Assembly: GCF_000090795.2 (NCBI RefSeq)
Contig: NW_003546422.1
Coordinates: 59,688-123,687, forward strand
Reading direction: 5' to 3'
DNA from: Amphimedon queenslandica
Lineage: Eukaryota; Porifera; Demospongiae; Haplosclerida; Niphatidae
Length of the DNA stretch: 64,000 nucleotides
Shown here: positions 42,374 to 53,744 of the stretch, in pieces
How positions within the stretch are numbered: position 1 is the stretch's first letter
Layout: the number at the start of each line of letters is the position of its first letter
Position numbers and translations under genes: made by a program
The notes under the pieces: model-generated
Told to the model about the DNA's origin: nothing
Database searches by the model: none
The model's input: only the letters and a program-made list of their open reading frames with translations

Positions 42374-45300
42374 TTCATAGCACGTGGGGCAATATACTGC
42401 AACAGGACACGCCTATACCGGATATGTGCTAAATTTTTGTGTGTTAAATTTTTGTGAAAGTGTTTTGGACACGAAAAACACGAAAATAAGGCTCCACGAA
42501 AATATCCCGCTATACGGTACAAACTACTGATATGTTACTTATCATGCAGAACGGCAACAACAAAGAAATGTATTGGACACAATGTCACCTGATATTTTTA
42601 CTTTCGCTTCTGTTGATAATTTTGATATGTTGCAGACACATGCTGCAGTATGAACTGGACATCAACATAGAAGCTTTCACGGTACAACAGTTCAGCTTGT
42701 ACAACCCAATCCAACATTATAATTCTCTTCATCAAATACAGATTTGCCATCACAATTACCTTTTTGTGACCTAAGTAACTGCCATTTCAGAGCAGATACA
42801 CCTTCCAATTCACCTCATGAACATAGAAAAGTAGGCCCAAAGAGACGGCGCACAACAATTCCAACAGAAATAAATTCAAAAACGACATCCATGAATGGAA
42901 ATGCATCTTCCTCCAATCAAAGTTATCAGCAGTTGTCTATAGTAGGGTTCCAAGAAACAGAATCTGAAACAAAAGAAAGAATAAAGGTTACAAATCATAT
43001 TCTATGTTACATGCTACCAAGAGTGGCTGCTATAGACACTGATTTAGTGTAATCTATGTTCCATGTGAATGCTCTATTATTCAATATATGGAATAAATCA
43101 GTGAGAATGCTGATAATGATGACACTGTTATGTGTAGCTGAAAACTTACTGCAGACATTTAAAAGAGATGGAAAGGAAGAGTGGGTTGTATTAGCTGGTA
43201 ATGGTAAGACTTATCAGCATTTAATGAAAATCAAATGTCACTATGGAGAATCAATGAAGAAGCTACTCATATTTCCCGGAGACTGGCACACACTGAAGAC
43301 ATACCAAATAACCATTATGAAAATTAACTTCTCTGCTGGTCTTTGAGAAATAGCAGCAGCTGCAGGCTAAAAGGGTACAACATTATCATCACTTGATAAG
43401 TGTATTAATTTGAAATGTACCCATAATTTTCTCTTACAAGTGTGGGAAGCCTTATATTGGTGTCTTCTTTTAGCATATGTTAATAGCTGTCAACACCAAT
43501 CGATAAAACAGCAAATCAAGGAAGTTCTTTCTTGCAGTATGAAAATGAGACAACACCTCTACTATCTGTAATAAAGGAAATAGAAACTATAATTAAAAAA
43601 ATGAATTGAAGATAGATTTTTAGAGTTTTTGGAAGCCCAGTGTAAGCTAGATAAGACATGAAAATTTTGGATTCAGTTCACTTTCAATGATTGCCTTACA
43701 TATGTTAGCCTATTTCTTGCAATACGGGGTAGTAACTGGCATTTAAGGAACTCTAGCCTAAAACTAATGGCACCTGTATTTGCTGCATATGAGAGACTTG
43801 TATCAAAGGATAGTTCCTAACCACATTGCTGACATACAGATTTTCGAAGTGAAATTTTTAGATTTCTTTAAAAAGGGACACTTTACAGTGCATATCACTG
43901 GGCAGCAATAGAAGTCAGTAGCTATTGATGAGGCACATGAAGTGTGTATCAAAAGACTTAAAATCTGCCATCACTTATCCTACTGATGCATATCTACTAA
44001 AGACATTATTTTTTAACAGATGTATCAAGACATACAAGAATTTGCTGCATGAATTGTTTACTGAAAGGAATTTCATAGAAAACAACACATTGCTGATTGT
44101 AGACAAAACAACAGAAGCAAAACACAAAAAAGAGAACATTCAAGTAATGGTAACAGCAATAGATAACAGCAAATTATTACCACTGAATTTACAAGAAGAT
44201 AGAGGGTTAGTGAATACATTCACACAACAAATAGCAACAGCAGAACAAGCATACAACCTCTTAAACTTTCACTTAATTGGTGAAGAAACAGCAGCTCAGT
44301 ATATAAAGTAATATATACTAAAGCTCTCAAGTTTTGGTATCAAAATGATTCACTGAAAGAAGCTACTAACTATGGCCACACCAATTAATAGTATAAAAAA
44401 GTGACACAAAAACAGAGAATCTGAACAAGTTATCAAGTGCCTTCAATGACGTATAGCTTGGAGTGTTCACACAGGTGAGCCATTTATTGAACAAGAACAA
44501 TATTCCATTTACCCTAGAGCCCTGGCTGATGAAAACGGAATTCCTACTAAGTCATCAAAATGTAATGAATTAAAGTCCAGATACAATGACCACACTTTAA
44601 AAGTTTTCCTTACCTTTTTAGATTCCATACCAGATGTTATCTTAGATGCCATGTTTCTAATTAATACGAAACCATTGAGATCTACATAATCAATATCAGA
44701 ATATGCCTGGTTTTTGTTTAATTGCTGTATTAAAAACTTGTGTTTCTGAGCTGAGGTACACGTCATTTTTGATAAAGAAACCACAAAGCATTTCAATCCC
44801 AAAAGATTTGAACAATCTTGTCGAGATAGATCTAACATCAGCAAAAAAAAGCAACATGACCATATAACACTTACTCCTCAGTCTCCTATAATGTTTCAGT
44901 GGAGAGACATACTTGAATGCCATGTATGTAAACACATATTAATAAATACAATTGGCATTTCCTTTATGCAACAAGGAAGGCTTATGTTAGAAGATCAACA
45001 AATGCTAGTGTTAGCAGGTTGCTTTAGTGGTGAGCAGGAAGATCAAGCTTGGAAAATTACAAGTGGTCTTGCTTCAGTTCCTCAACCAGAACCACTCTAT
45101 AAATGTAATGCGATTGAAGCAGATATGAGGATATGGCACCATGCAGTCATGTGTATTGCAAATTCAGTTCTTATCTACTCTCCAGATACTTATTTGTACA
45201 ATATAGGCTTACTTATTTTGAAGTATATTTAAGGCAATTCATAATACATTTCAACCCTCCACACTCTACAGAAACAAGATATGTTAACACCAATAATTTA

Positions 45301-45968
45301 GTGCATACACCACAAAACAACCCAGATCTAGCTTCACTATGCCGAGAATCACTACCTAACATCATGACATCACTTTTTGTGGCCACTGGTTCAGATTTCA
45401 CGTCCAATTTCAAATCATTAGGTAAAAGCAATATTTCTTAATCTCTTTTTCTGACATTCTCAATTCATTACAAGCAATAATTCTACGGGCTCCTTATCTG
45501 ACATAAATTGAACAAATAGAGATTTAGGATTCCTATCCTTTTAAGACTTGTTGGAACAGCATACTTCAAAAAGTACTTTACCTCATTTGCTTCTATTTAT
45601 GGGCATGAATCTCCTCAACAATTCTACAATTCTACTGATTCTTCTTTAACAGTTACAAAACATCATAATCTATGGATTAATAAAATTAGAATCACTGTCA
45701 GTGAGCACATCACATCAGAAGACCAAAGAGTACCATCTACATCGCTATGGTGCCATTAGCTCAGAACGACATTAATATGCAAAATGTGGGTTAACTCACA
45801 CTTTGTGATGTCTAAACCAACTTGAGTACTCATGAGACAAGTGGCCGAATTAACAATACAGCAACAGATGAACACATTTCTAATTGGTTAGGTATTCCTC
45901 CTCATCTTCCAGGTATCCTATGATTATTCCATGACTGAATAACATCAACTGAAACCCATGAAACACAA

Positions 45969-46970
45969 AAATTCACAACTTCATTTTGCATCTCTTTCAT
46001 TAATTACTTTCATTGATACGAGAATTTTTTTAATGCAATAGTTGATCCTTTGGTTGACTTGAACCCATAATCTTTCAACTCGGTGATTACAACGGGATGT
46101 ATTTTGGAGAAATGGTAAACGATGAGTTCTATTTTGGTATTGAGAGAGGTGTTGCTGAATTTTACCAATCAAACAGAATTCTGTTCCATGATCAACACGG
46201 ATTTGCTTCCAAATCCCTTCAGTTAACAGCAGTGGTCTATACAAAGCATTATAAATGTCAATAGGGTTTTTTCTGAGAATTATTATCAATCCAACTATTT
46301 TTCTACTAAACCCATCAACTGCAAGTATATGAACAATCCCAAACATGTTTAACATTTTGTTCTGATCAATGTGTAATTTCTCTCCATATGAATTAACATG
46401 ATAGGAATAGGATTAAACTGAAACAATGATTGTTGCTGATGACTTGCCGTTACAACTGGAGCAGTTCTTGAAAGTGACTAACCTATCCTTCTTTGTGAGA
46501 CATGTATTTTTCTGATGAAAAATATCCTTGCACTGTCCTTCTCCCATAACCGTGTCCCAATAATGATAGTGCTTGAGTTACTAGATGATCAAGTGATGCT
46601 AGAGACTGCCGGCTTTGGTAATAATTACAACACACAGATTATTCAGAGTAGCCTCTGACACCTGGATGTAGTATTTGTAGAGAAATGCTTATCTGGTGGT
46701 GGCTATATCCACGAAGTACCCAATTCCTTATTTGGCTTTCGTGTTGATCCATGCCCAAACAGAACAATCTAGTGAAGCAATCTAATGTGTGCGAGAGAGA
46801 GATAGAAAGAGAAAGGGGAAAACCTGTAGAAACTGAAATAATCAGAGCAAAGACACTTAAAAAACTCACAAAGTCGAGCACAAAGTTCCCTTTAAGGCTG
46901 CCATTTAAATTAGGCGCAGCCTGAGGTGTGGCTATTAAAAAATTCATTGACTTCTCAAATTTCATTTCCT
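45969..46970 (-). pseudogene. IS3EU-type transposase (integrase-like DDE), broken
   Basis: From 46970 downward: an N-terminal helix-turn-helix-like part ESQIRNWVLRGYSHHQISIS, then LQILHPGVRGYSE; a middle part GRRTVQGYFSSEKY; and the catalytic core (46355-45981) with FGIVHILAVDGFSRKIVGLI (Asp), IRVDHGTEFCLIGKIQQHLS (Asp) and RCNHRVERLWVQVNQRINY (Glu). The HRVERLW block is characteristic of IS3EU DNA transposons, an integrase-like family of aquatic animals. Stops lie between the core and the N-terminus. No convincing inverted ends were found. Confidence 0.7.
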
Positions 46971-47019
46971 AAAAGACAGCATATCATTATATAAAATACA
47001 AAGTTCTTGCAAAATTTGT

Positions 47020-47570
47020 TTATTGACATTACAATGAGTGCAATGGTGAAAAGATACTCGCATCCATTACATTGGTTACAACACTTAGTTTTTGTACATT
47101 TACCTTTTTATTCTGATGCAATTTTAGAATCAGGACATAGCTTCGGAAGGTCACTAAAATTATTTATTATGTTGAATGAGAGATTGCGTTCAGCAATGAA
47201 AGCTGCTAATATTTGCTCTGTTTCTTTTGTTAAATTGCTTCCACTCTTAGCATAGAATCTATTCTGTGTGCTGAAAAATTTGAAGTGCCGTTATATTCTC
47301 CTGGTGAACAGAGGTGCTCTCATGCTTTATCAAAGTTGTCACAACTGCAGTCATTTCTCTGTGACAACACTGACAGAATGCCTTGTGAGGCTTTTGTTAA
47401 ATCTCCAAAACCCAGCGCTTGAACCTGGGATTCTTTTCCCGTGCCAGCCATGCTCTATCTTATTAAAAGTTTTTTGGGTCTCTTCCCTGCTAATATCTAT
47501 AAATATATGTATTTGAACTTATTAATGGATGCCATTTTTACCAAACCTTTCTTTTTTGCAATTGTCACTA
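47020..47570 (-). pseudogene. hAT-like/BED-finger gene fragment
   Basis: Minus-strand frames give AFCQCCHREMTAVVTTLIKH followed by ESTSVHQENI (a C-x2-C...H-x4-H pattern like a BED zinc finger). After a frame change come ETEQILAAFIAERNLSFNII and NFSDLPKLCPDSKIAS, then KCTKTKCC. The order finger, AFIAEHNLPF-like and CPDSKIAS-like motif is one I know from hAT-derived proteins of corals and insects. It is short and broken. Confidence 0.45.
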
Positions 47571-48559
47571 CTATGACCATCTAGCTCTGAGAAAGTACTT
47601 GCTTCATTAAATGCCATCATTGAGAGTCAGGAGGAGAAAGAGCCATGAGTAGTGACTATACTAACAGGAGCAATCAAAATACAGATTCAAGTAATGTAAT
47701 ATGCACACTGCAGTAGCACATTATTAGGTCTCTAAATACAAAATACAGGTGTCATTTTGCAACTTGCAAGTGTTGCTTGCAAGTTGAGCCTTCCCAATAA
47801 GCATATGTAACTTGAGCCGATCGTCCATTAGCCATAGCCATGCATTTGCAAGCATTTAATAGAGATGGACGAATCTGGTGTAGTGAGGTGACTCATCATG
47901 ACATCACATCAGAACTCATCAATATTCATAAACTATCTTTGTATATTTGTTCCATGCTGTGTTATTAATAATCAGTGTTTGGGTGTCAACACGAGGCATC
48001 GTTAGCTCTCTCTAGCACTGCAATCCTGCCTGCCTTATGCCAGCCAGCTTCTTCCTCATAGTATTCATTTTTGAATTGCTATATTGATGACCCGGATGGC
48101 CCTGACAACCCACTGCTACAGTGTTAATCTACACAGCAACCACCAGATGTATGCTGGCTCATTTTTGATTTGCTATATTTGGTGACCCAGTTGGTCCTGA
48201 TGACTCACTGTTCAGGGTTCAGCAGGAGCAGTAATCATGGAAAGTGTGTGTTGGCCTCAATCTCACTGCTAGTCCATATGCTCCTCACTCTTTCATAATT
48301 GCACTGGCCTCTCTAGCTTGTATGCTCATTCTTGTTTCTCTGGCGACTCACTGTCAGACAACTATACAGGCAGCTCTTTTTGTCTGGGTTTCTCTGGCAT
48401 GATGACTCACGTCAGTCTATACCCACCCATACCCATCACTCGCTCTTTGCCTCTGTATCTCTAACCTACGACCCACTAATGATCAACTCTGAAAAGTCGT
48501 GAAACACTCATGCAGCATGTTTCTCACTACTCCTAGCAGTTACTCTCTATGGTGAGAAG
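47571..48559. other. Spacer, no gene recognised
   Basis: Contains small repeats of GACTCACTG/GATGACCC wording (48080-48230: ATTTTTGAATTGCTATATTG and ATTTTTGATTTGCTATATTT) suggesting an old short tandem or duplicated segment. No coding signal. Confidence 0.35.
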
Positions 48560-49462
48560 TACTACATGAAAAGAAATAGTGAGAACTTAGGAAAACGAGA
48601 CTTTACGTTAGACTTCTGGTTTTTTAAACTATACTATTAAATTGAGATCAGAAGAAAAGTTGTGATAAGTAAGTAGTACATAAAACATTTTAAAATCGAA
48701 CTCAGTACTGAGTCTGATCAGTCACTTCTTGATTTAAAACTGTATTATGGAATAGAAAAACAAAGAAGCAAATACTGAGAAATGAGTGGTGCATGAAACA
48801 TTAAAACCAAACTTAGATGAAAAAAAATTCAGTCAAACTGGTATAAATACTGACAAGTCAATGAAACATGAAACATCAAAAACCAAAGTTAAGTTATAAG
48901 AACTCGGTTTCTTCAGTCACTTTTGGTATCTTGAACTACACTATAAAACTGAGAAAAGAAGCAAATAATGAAAAATAAATTGTAACTGAAACATCATTTT
49001 AAAACTAAACTTATATGTAAAACTTAAGTCTGATCAGTCAACCTGGTGTTTACCTTGCAATAAAATTCAGAGAAGAAACAGTGAGAACAGAGAAAAACAA
49101 TTTAGAATAAAAAAGAACAAAATAAGAACTCATTTTGATCAGCCACTTCTGGTAGTTCAAATAATACTATGAAATTGAGAAAAGAAAAAAATTTTGAGAA
49201 GGGAGTAGTTCTTGTAGCATCATTTTAAAAACCAAACTCAAATGATAAGGTCTCACTCTGATCAGTCTGTCACTTCTGCATCTTAAGCTATACAATAAAA
49301 TTGAGTAAAGAAAAAACAAATATTGAGATGTAAGTCGTACCTGAAACATTTTAGAACCAAAGTTAAGTAATACCAATTAAATCTGATTTATCAGCTTGGT
49401 TTAGGCTATGCTATGACACTTGGAGAAGAAAGAAATAGTGGGAACTGATAAAAACAACACAT

Positions 49463-49671
49463 TACCGTATAGCTTGAAATTTTCGTGGAATGTAAATTTC
49501 GTGATTTCGTGGGTTATGGGCTGTCCACGAAATTTAAACCCACAAAATCATTAAAGTGCCATCCCCTTACAGGCTATGTAAACTGTCAACCACGAAAATT
49601 AAACCACGAATTGCCCCACTAGGAGCAAACCACGAAAATGTTGACCCACGAAAATATCAAGCTATACGGTA
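49463..49671. mobile_element. 209-bp MITE of the Tigger-type family
   Basis: The ends TACCGTATAGCTTGAAATTT and inverted TACCGTATAGCTTGATATTT match the ends of the two-gene Tigger-type element at 39761-42519 (same CCGTATAG terminus, same TTTTCGTGG subterminal words). It is flanked by TA on each side and sits in the 118-bp array. The interior has repeated CCACGAAA words and no coding capacity. Confidence 0.9.
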
Positions 49672-49919
49672 TTTAAAGTACAATCATCATAAAATGATAA
49701 GTTAATCTAATAAGTCAATTTTGGTATTTTAAACTATAGTATAAAACTAAGGAAAGAAGAAACTGATAATGTTGAGAAGCCAAAATTTTTTAATAACAAT
49801 GACATTCATTGACAGGCAACATAAAGGAAGAATCTAGAACATAGGAGAAAAAGTTTACAGAAAGGTCATGATTGAAGTCACCAGATAACTGTATACATTA
49901 TAAGAATATTCTAGATATG

Positions 49920-51130
49920 AAATTGTACCTTCTTCCAACACTCCTGAATTATTTCTTTAAATCCTGCCATTTCTCTGAACCTTTTGAACTTGTTTCCATA
50001 CAAGGCTTTAGTTAACATGTCGGCAATCATATCCTAACTTCTACAGTACTTTTCTTGAAATTGTTCCTCGCTTTGATTCATCTCTGACAAAGTAATATCT
50101 CACATCAGTATGCTTACTACTTCCATGAAACTAAGGGTTTTTGTATATGCATATTGCACGTTGGTCGTCTTCAATTAGTACAACTGGTTTTGTAGGCTCC
50201 TTCTTAATTTCCATTTCAGGTAAGAGTGTGTTCCACCGGATACCTTCCTTAGCTGCTATGGTCAGAGACACTGTTTCCTGCTACCAAGCTCACAGTGGAA
50301 TTTTCAATCTTACACAAGTATCCTGAAATGGATTTTCTATCGTTTGCATCTCCAGCCAAGTCTAAGTCTGTGAATTCATGCAATCAGTTGATCCTTTCAT
50401 TGTGAATAGTAGCACATGTACCTGCAATGTAACGTACTGACTGCAAAGGCAATAGCTAGCAAGTTCTTGTAGACAGGTAAAGCAGTTGTCCAATGGGTGA
50501 TCAATAAACTTCTACGTCAAAAGGTATTAAGTTTTTATCTCCTATTATCAGCTTTTGACTTGGATCAAGTAGTGTTCTTGCTGACTTAAAATTTTCCATA
50601 CTGAACTGCTTCAGACTCTTGGTGCATTTGGCTGTCCGAGCCAAATTTGTCTTCTTTCACTTTCTTGTATGATCTTGACTCCTAAACACAAGTATAACAC
50701 ATAGATCCTTCGCTTCAAATCGACTTGCAATATAAGACTTGATTTTGGTCATGTTTTCTGCAATGAGCAGATCATCAACAGAAACTCCAATAATGGCATC
50801 TCATAAATGCAAAAACCTCCATTGGTCTGCATAAAGTTTATTTTGACCAAATGTTGGTGGATGGTCTCATTCCAACACCGAGGAGGTTGCTATAATTTAT
50901 ACAGACTCTTATTAATGCGACAGACATTGTTTTCCTTTCCCTTTTCCTTGACACATAAACACTTCCTCCGCTAATTCACCATTCACATAAGCAGTTTTGA
51001 TGTCCGTTTGGTGAATCTTCATCTTGAGAGCTGACAAGAGCAATCACAGCACATATGGATTCAAAGCAAGCCACCGGTGCGAAGGTTTCTTCCTTGACAT
51101 TGCCCTGTTTGCGAGTAACCTTGTGCTTTT
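49920..51130 (-). pseudogene. Ty1/copia reverse transcriptase-RNase H relic
   Basis: From 51130 down, across shifting frames: NVKEETFAPVACFESICAVI, IIGVSVDDLLIAENMTKIKS (the VDDLL catalytic box, with Ser instead of Tyr), SRFEAKDL, the C-terminal YIAGTCATIHNE and HEFTDLDLAGDANDRKSISG (RNase H start, normally GYSDADWAGD), and at the low end DMIADMLTKALYGNKFKRFR with MAGF. These are characteristic copia blocks in the right order. Many stops. LTRs were not found; the relic interrupts the 118-bp array. Confidence 0.8.
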
Positions 51131-53744
51131 TTAATGTTTCATGTTATACTACTTTTCTCTACTTGTTGTTTCCTTTCTCATGTTTATAGGATGGTCTATA
51201 TGAACTTTTAAAAAATAAAATATTTCAGATTCCAACCTTGAAAGATAACTCAGTCTAATCAGTGACTTCTGGTATTTTTAACTATACTATGACACTGAGA
51301 ATAGAAGAAACAAGTACTAAAACAAGTAGTCATGAAAGACCATTTGAAAACAAAACTTAAATGTGGAAACTAAGTTTTCTCTGTCACTTCTCTTGAAACT
51401 GTACTATACACTTAAAAAAGCAGTGACAAGTAAGTAATGCATAAAAAACATGTTCTTTCCAAACTTAAATGATAAGAATTAGCCTCTCCTGGTATAAAGT
51501 ATACCACGAGAGAGTAGGTAAAAAAACAAATAGTAAACATTGTAAAACAAATTTCAAATGACAAGGACTTGGTCTGACCAGACAACTCTTATTTTTAACT
51601 ATACTATAAAACTGACAAAAAAGAAATAAATAGTGAGAGCTAGAAGAAACGTGACAAATTATTTCAGAATCAACCTCAAAATTTAGAAAATGAGTCTGAT
51701 TGTATATTTCTGGCATATTGTTTACTATGAAAATAAAAAAAAGATCAGACAAATACTGACAAAAATAAGTAAATGAAACATCATTGTCAATCCAGTCATT
51801 TCTGGTATAAACTATACTGACACTAAGAAAAGAAGCATACACATTGTTTTAAAAACAACCTCAAACGATGACAACTCAGTCTGATCAGTCTCGTGTTTTA
51901 ATTTCTCTTGTGTTTTTAAACCATACTATAAAACTGAACAAGGAAACAATTAGTAACCAAGTTTTAGATGATATAACAGTCTGATCAGTCACTCTTGGTA
52001 ATAAACTTTAGCATGGATGTCAGAAAAAAGAAAAAGTGAGGAGTAGTACATCAAACATCATCTTAAAACAAATTTCAAATGTTAATAATTAACTAAGTCT
52101 CATCATTTACTTGTGGTATTATAAACTTTACTATGAAACAGAGAAAAGAGAAGGAAGTACTTAAAACATAAAATAAATATTTAAAACCAACCTCTAGTGA
52201 CAACAACTGAATCCTATCAGTCACTTCTAATGTTTTAAAACAAAATATAATTAATTGAGAAATAAAGAAATTGAGGTGTAGTGCATGACAAATTTTCAAT
52301 GATAGAACTCAGTCTCAACAGTCACTTCTTACTATGAAAGTCAAAAAGATGAAACAAATGGTCAGGTGCAGTAGTAACTCAGTCTGATCAGTCACTGCTG
52401 TTACTTTAAACTATACTATGAAACTGAGAAAAGACACAAATGCTGAAAGAAGTCAGTAAAACATGGAACACATCAAAGACCAACTTTAAATAATGAGAAC
52501 TCAGTGTGATAGTCATTTCTGGAATTTTAAACAATACTATGAAATTGAGAATTGAAGAAACAAATACTGAGACATGGCTAATACCTGAAGCATGTAAAAT
52601 TAAACATACATAAGAAATAAGTCTGATCCATCACTCCTGGTATAACCGTAGCATTAAAGTGAGAAAAAAAGGAATGCTGAGAAGTCTTTAAAACGTAAAG
52701 AATCCTATAACCAAACTTAAGTCATTAGAACTAAATCTGATTAGTCACTTCTGGTATTTTAAACCATATTATAAAACTGAACAAGGAAAAAACAAGTAGG
52801 GAGATGTCAGTAATACATAAAACATTATTCTAAAGCCAAACCTTAATGCAACTCAGTCTGATCCGTCACTTCTAGCATAAATTTTACTATGAAAGTGAAA
52901 AAATAAAACAGGTAGTGAGGAGAGAGAGGTACATAAGAATTTAAAATCGATTTTTAAACGTTATTGACTCAGCTCAATCACTTCTGTTATTTTAAATTAT
53001 ATTATGAAACTGAGAAAAGAAACAGTCAGTGAATACTCAGGACATAAAACATCATTTCATACTCCAACCTCAAAAAGAAGCTCAAGCTGATAAGTCACTC
53101 CTAGTATACACCATACTAAAAAATTGTAAAGTAAGTATAACATGAAATATTATTTCAAAAACCAAAATTTAAGAGAAGTCAGTCTGATCAGTCACATCCT
53201 GTATTTTCAAAACTATACTATGAAACTAAACACAGAAGCAACAGATTGAGAGAGAGTACTACATAAAACATCATTTTAAAACCAAACGAAAATGACAAGA
53301 ACTTAGTGTGATCAGTCACATCTGGTATGAACTTTATTATGAAAACAGAAAGGAAGTGAGAAATCTATATGATCAGTCACTTAAGGTATCTTATACTACA
53401 CTATGAAATTGAGAAAAAAGACAAATGGTGAAAATAAATTATTTTAGAATTCCACATTAAGTGATACATTTTAACTAGACTATGAAAGGAGAAAAAATTA
53501 TGAGAAATTAGTAAAACATGAAATATTTAAAAACCAAACTTAAATGATACAACGAAGTCTCACAAGTCAATCCTGGTATGTTATACTAAGAAAGTGGAAG
53601 GGGAAGAAATCCATGCTACAAAATTAGTACACAAAACATTTTAAGAAAAACTTGAATCATAAAAAGTGAATCTCTCAGGTCAATCCTATGCTATGAAACC
53701 GAGATAACAAGAAAAACTAAATCAACCTCAAATGTCCTCTGATT

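Larger units (their letters stand above)
39761..42519. mobile_element. Pogo/Tigger-type DNA transposon (2.76 kb) with two convergent genes, inserted in copy B
   Basis: The inverted ends CCGTATAGTGGGATATTTTC and (inverted) CCGTATAGCGGGATATTTTC are flanked by TA on both sides (39761-39762, 42518-42519). Removing the element joins copy B at ...ASPN. Besides a minus-strand Tigger-like transposase (42373-41050) it holds a plus-strand HIRAN-Ulp1 gene (39912-40910). Subterminal TTTTCGTG(G/A) words repeat at both ends, in the way of transposase-binding sites. The TA duplication and transposase both indicate Tc1/mariner-pogo. Confidence 0.9.
38371..45830 (+). pseudogene. FEN/XPG-like nuclease gene with transposase-like core, copy B (split by a Tigger-type transposon)
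   Basis: Starts MAQKLKKKCYLCGKTGVSN, like copy A. Then VKCKSCGGSPKPGSTFTHYS and SPDAKL (38605-39075), VKFTSHWLLHQSISYLHKFM (39116-39412) and RELLKILNGLGCVASPN, where the Tigger-like element interrupts. It resumes at 42520 with [16 protein letters not shown] and HGTTVQLVQPNP, then a core with [11 protein letters not shown] and [16 protein letters not shown] (43140-43346), EDRGLVNTFTQQIATAEQAY (near 44200), the FEN-like segment ILDAMFLINTKPLRS, VLAGCFSGEQEDQAW and VLIYSPDTYLYNIGLL (44620-45232), and VATGSDFTSNFKSLGKSNIS. No CXC tail is found before 45.9 kb. Many stops; DTD has become DTY and GDGKTY has become GNGKTY, so it is inactive. Divergence from copy A is high. Confidence 0.7.

Noticed and set aside
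47007-47516. Two plus-strand frames of 82 codons each
   Set aside because: The minus strand here shows BED-finger and CPDSKIAS motifs, so the plus frames are shadows.
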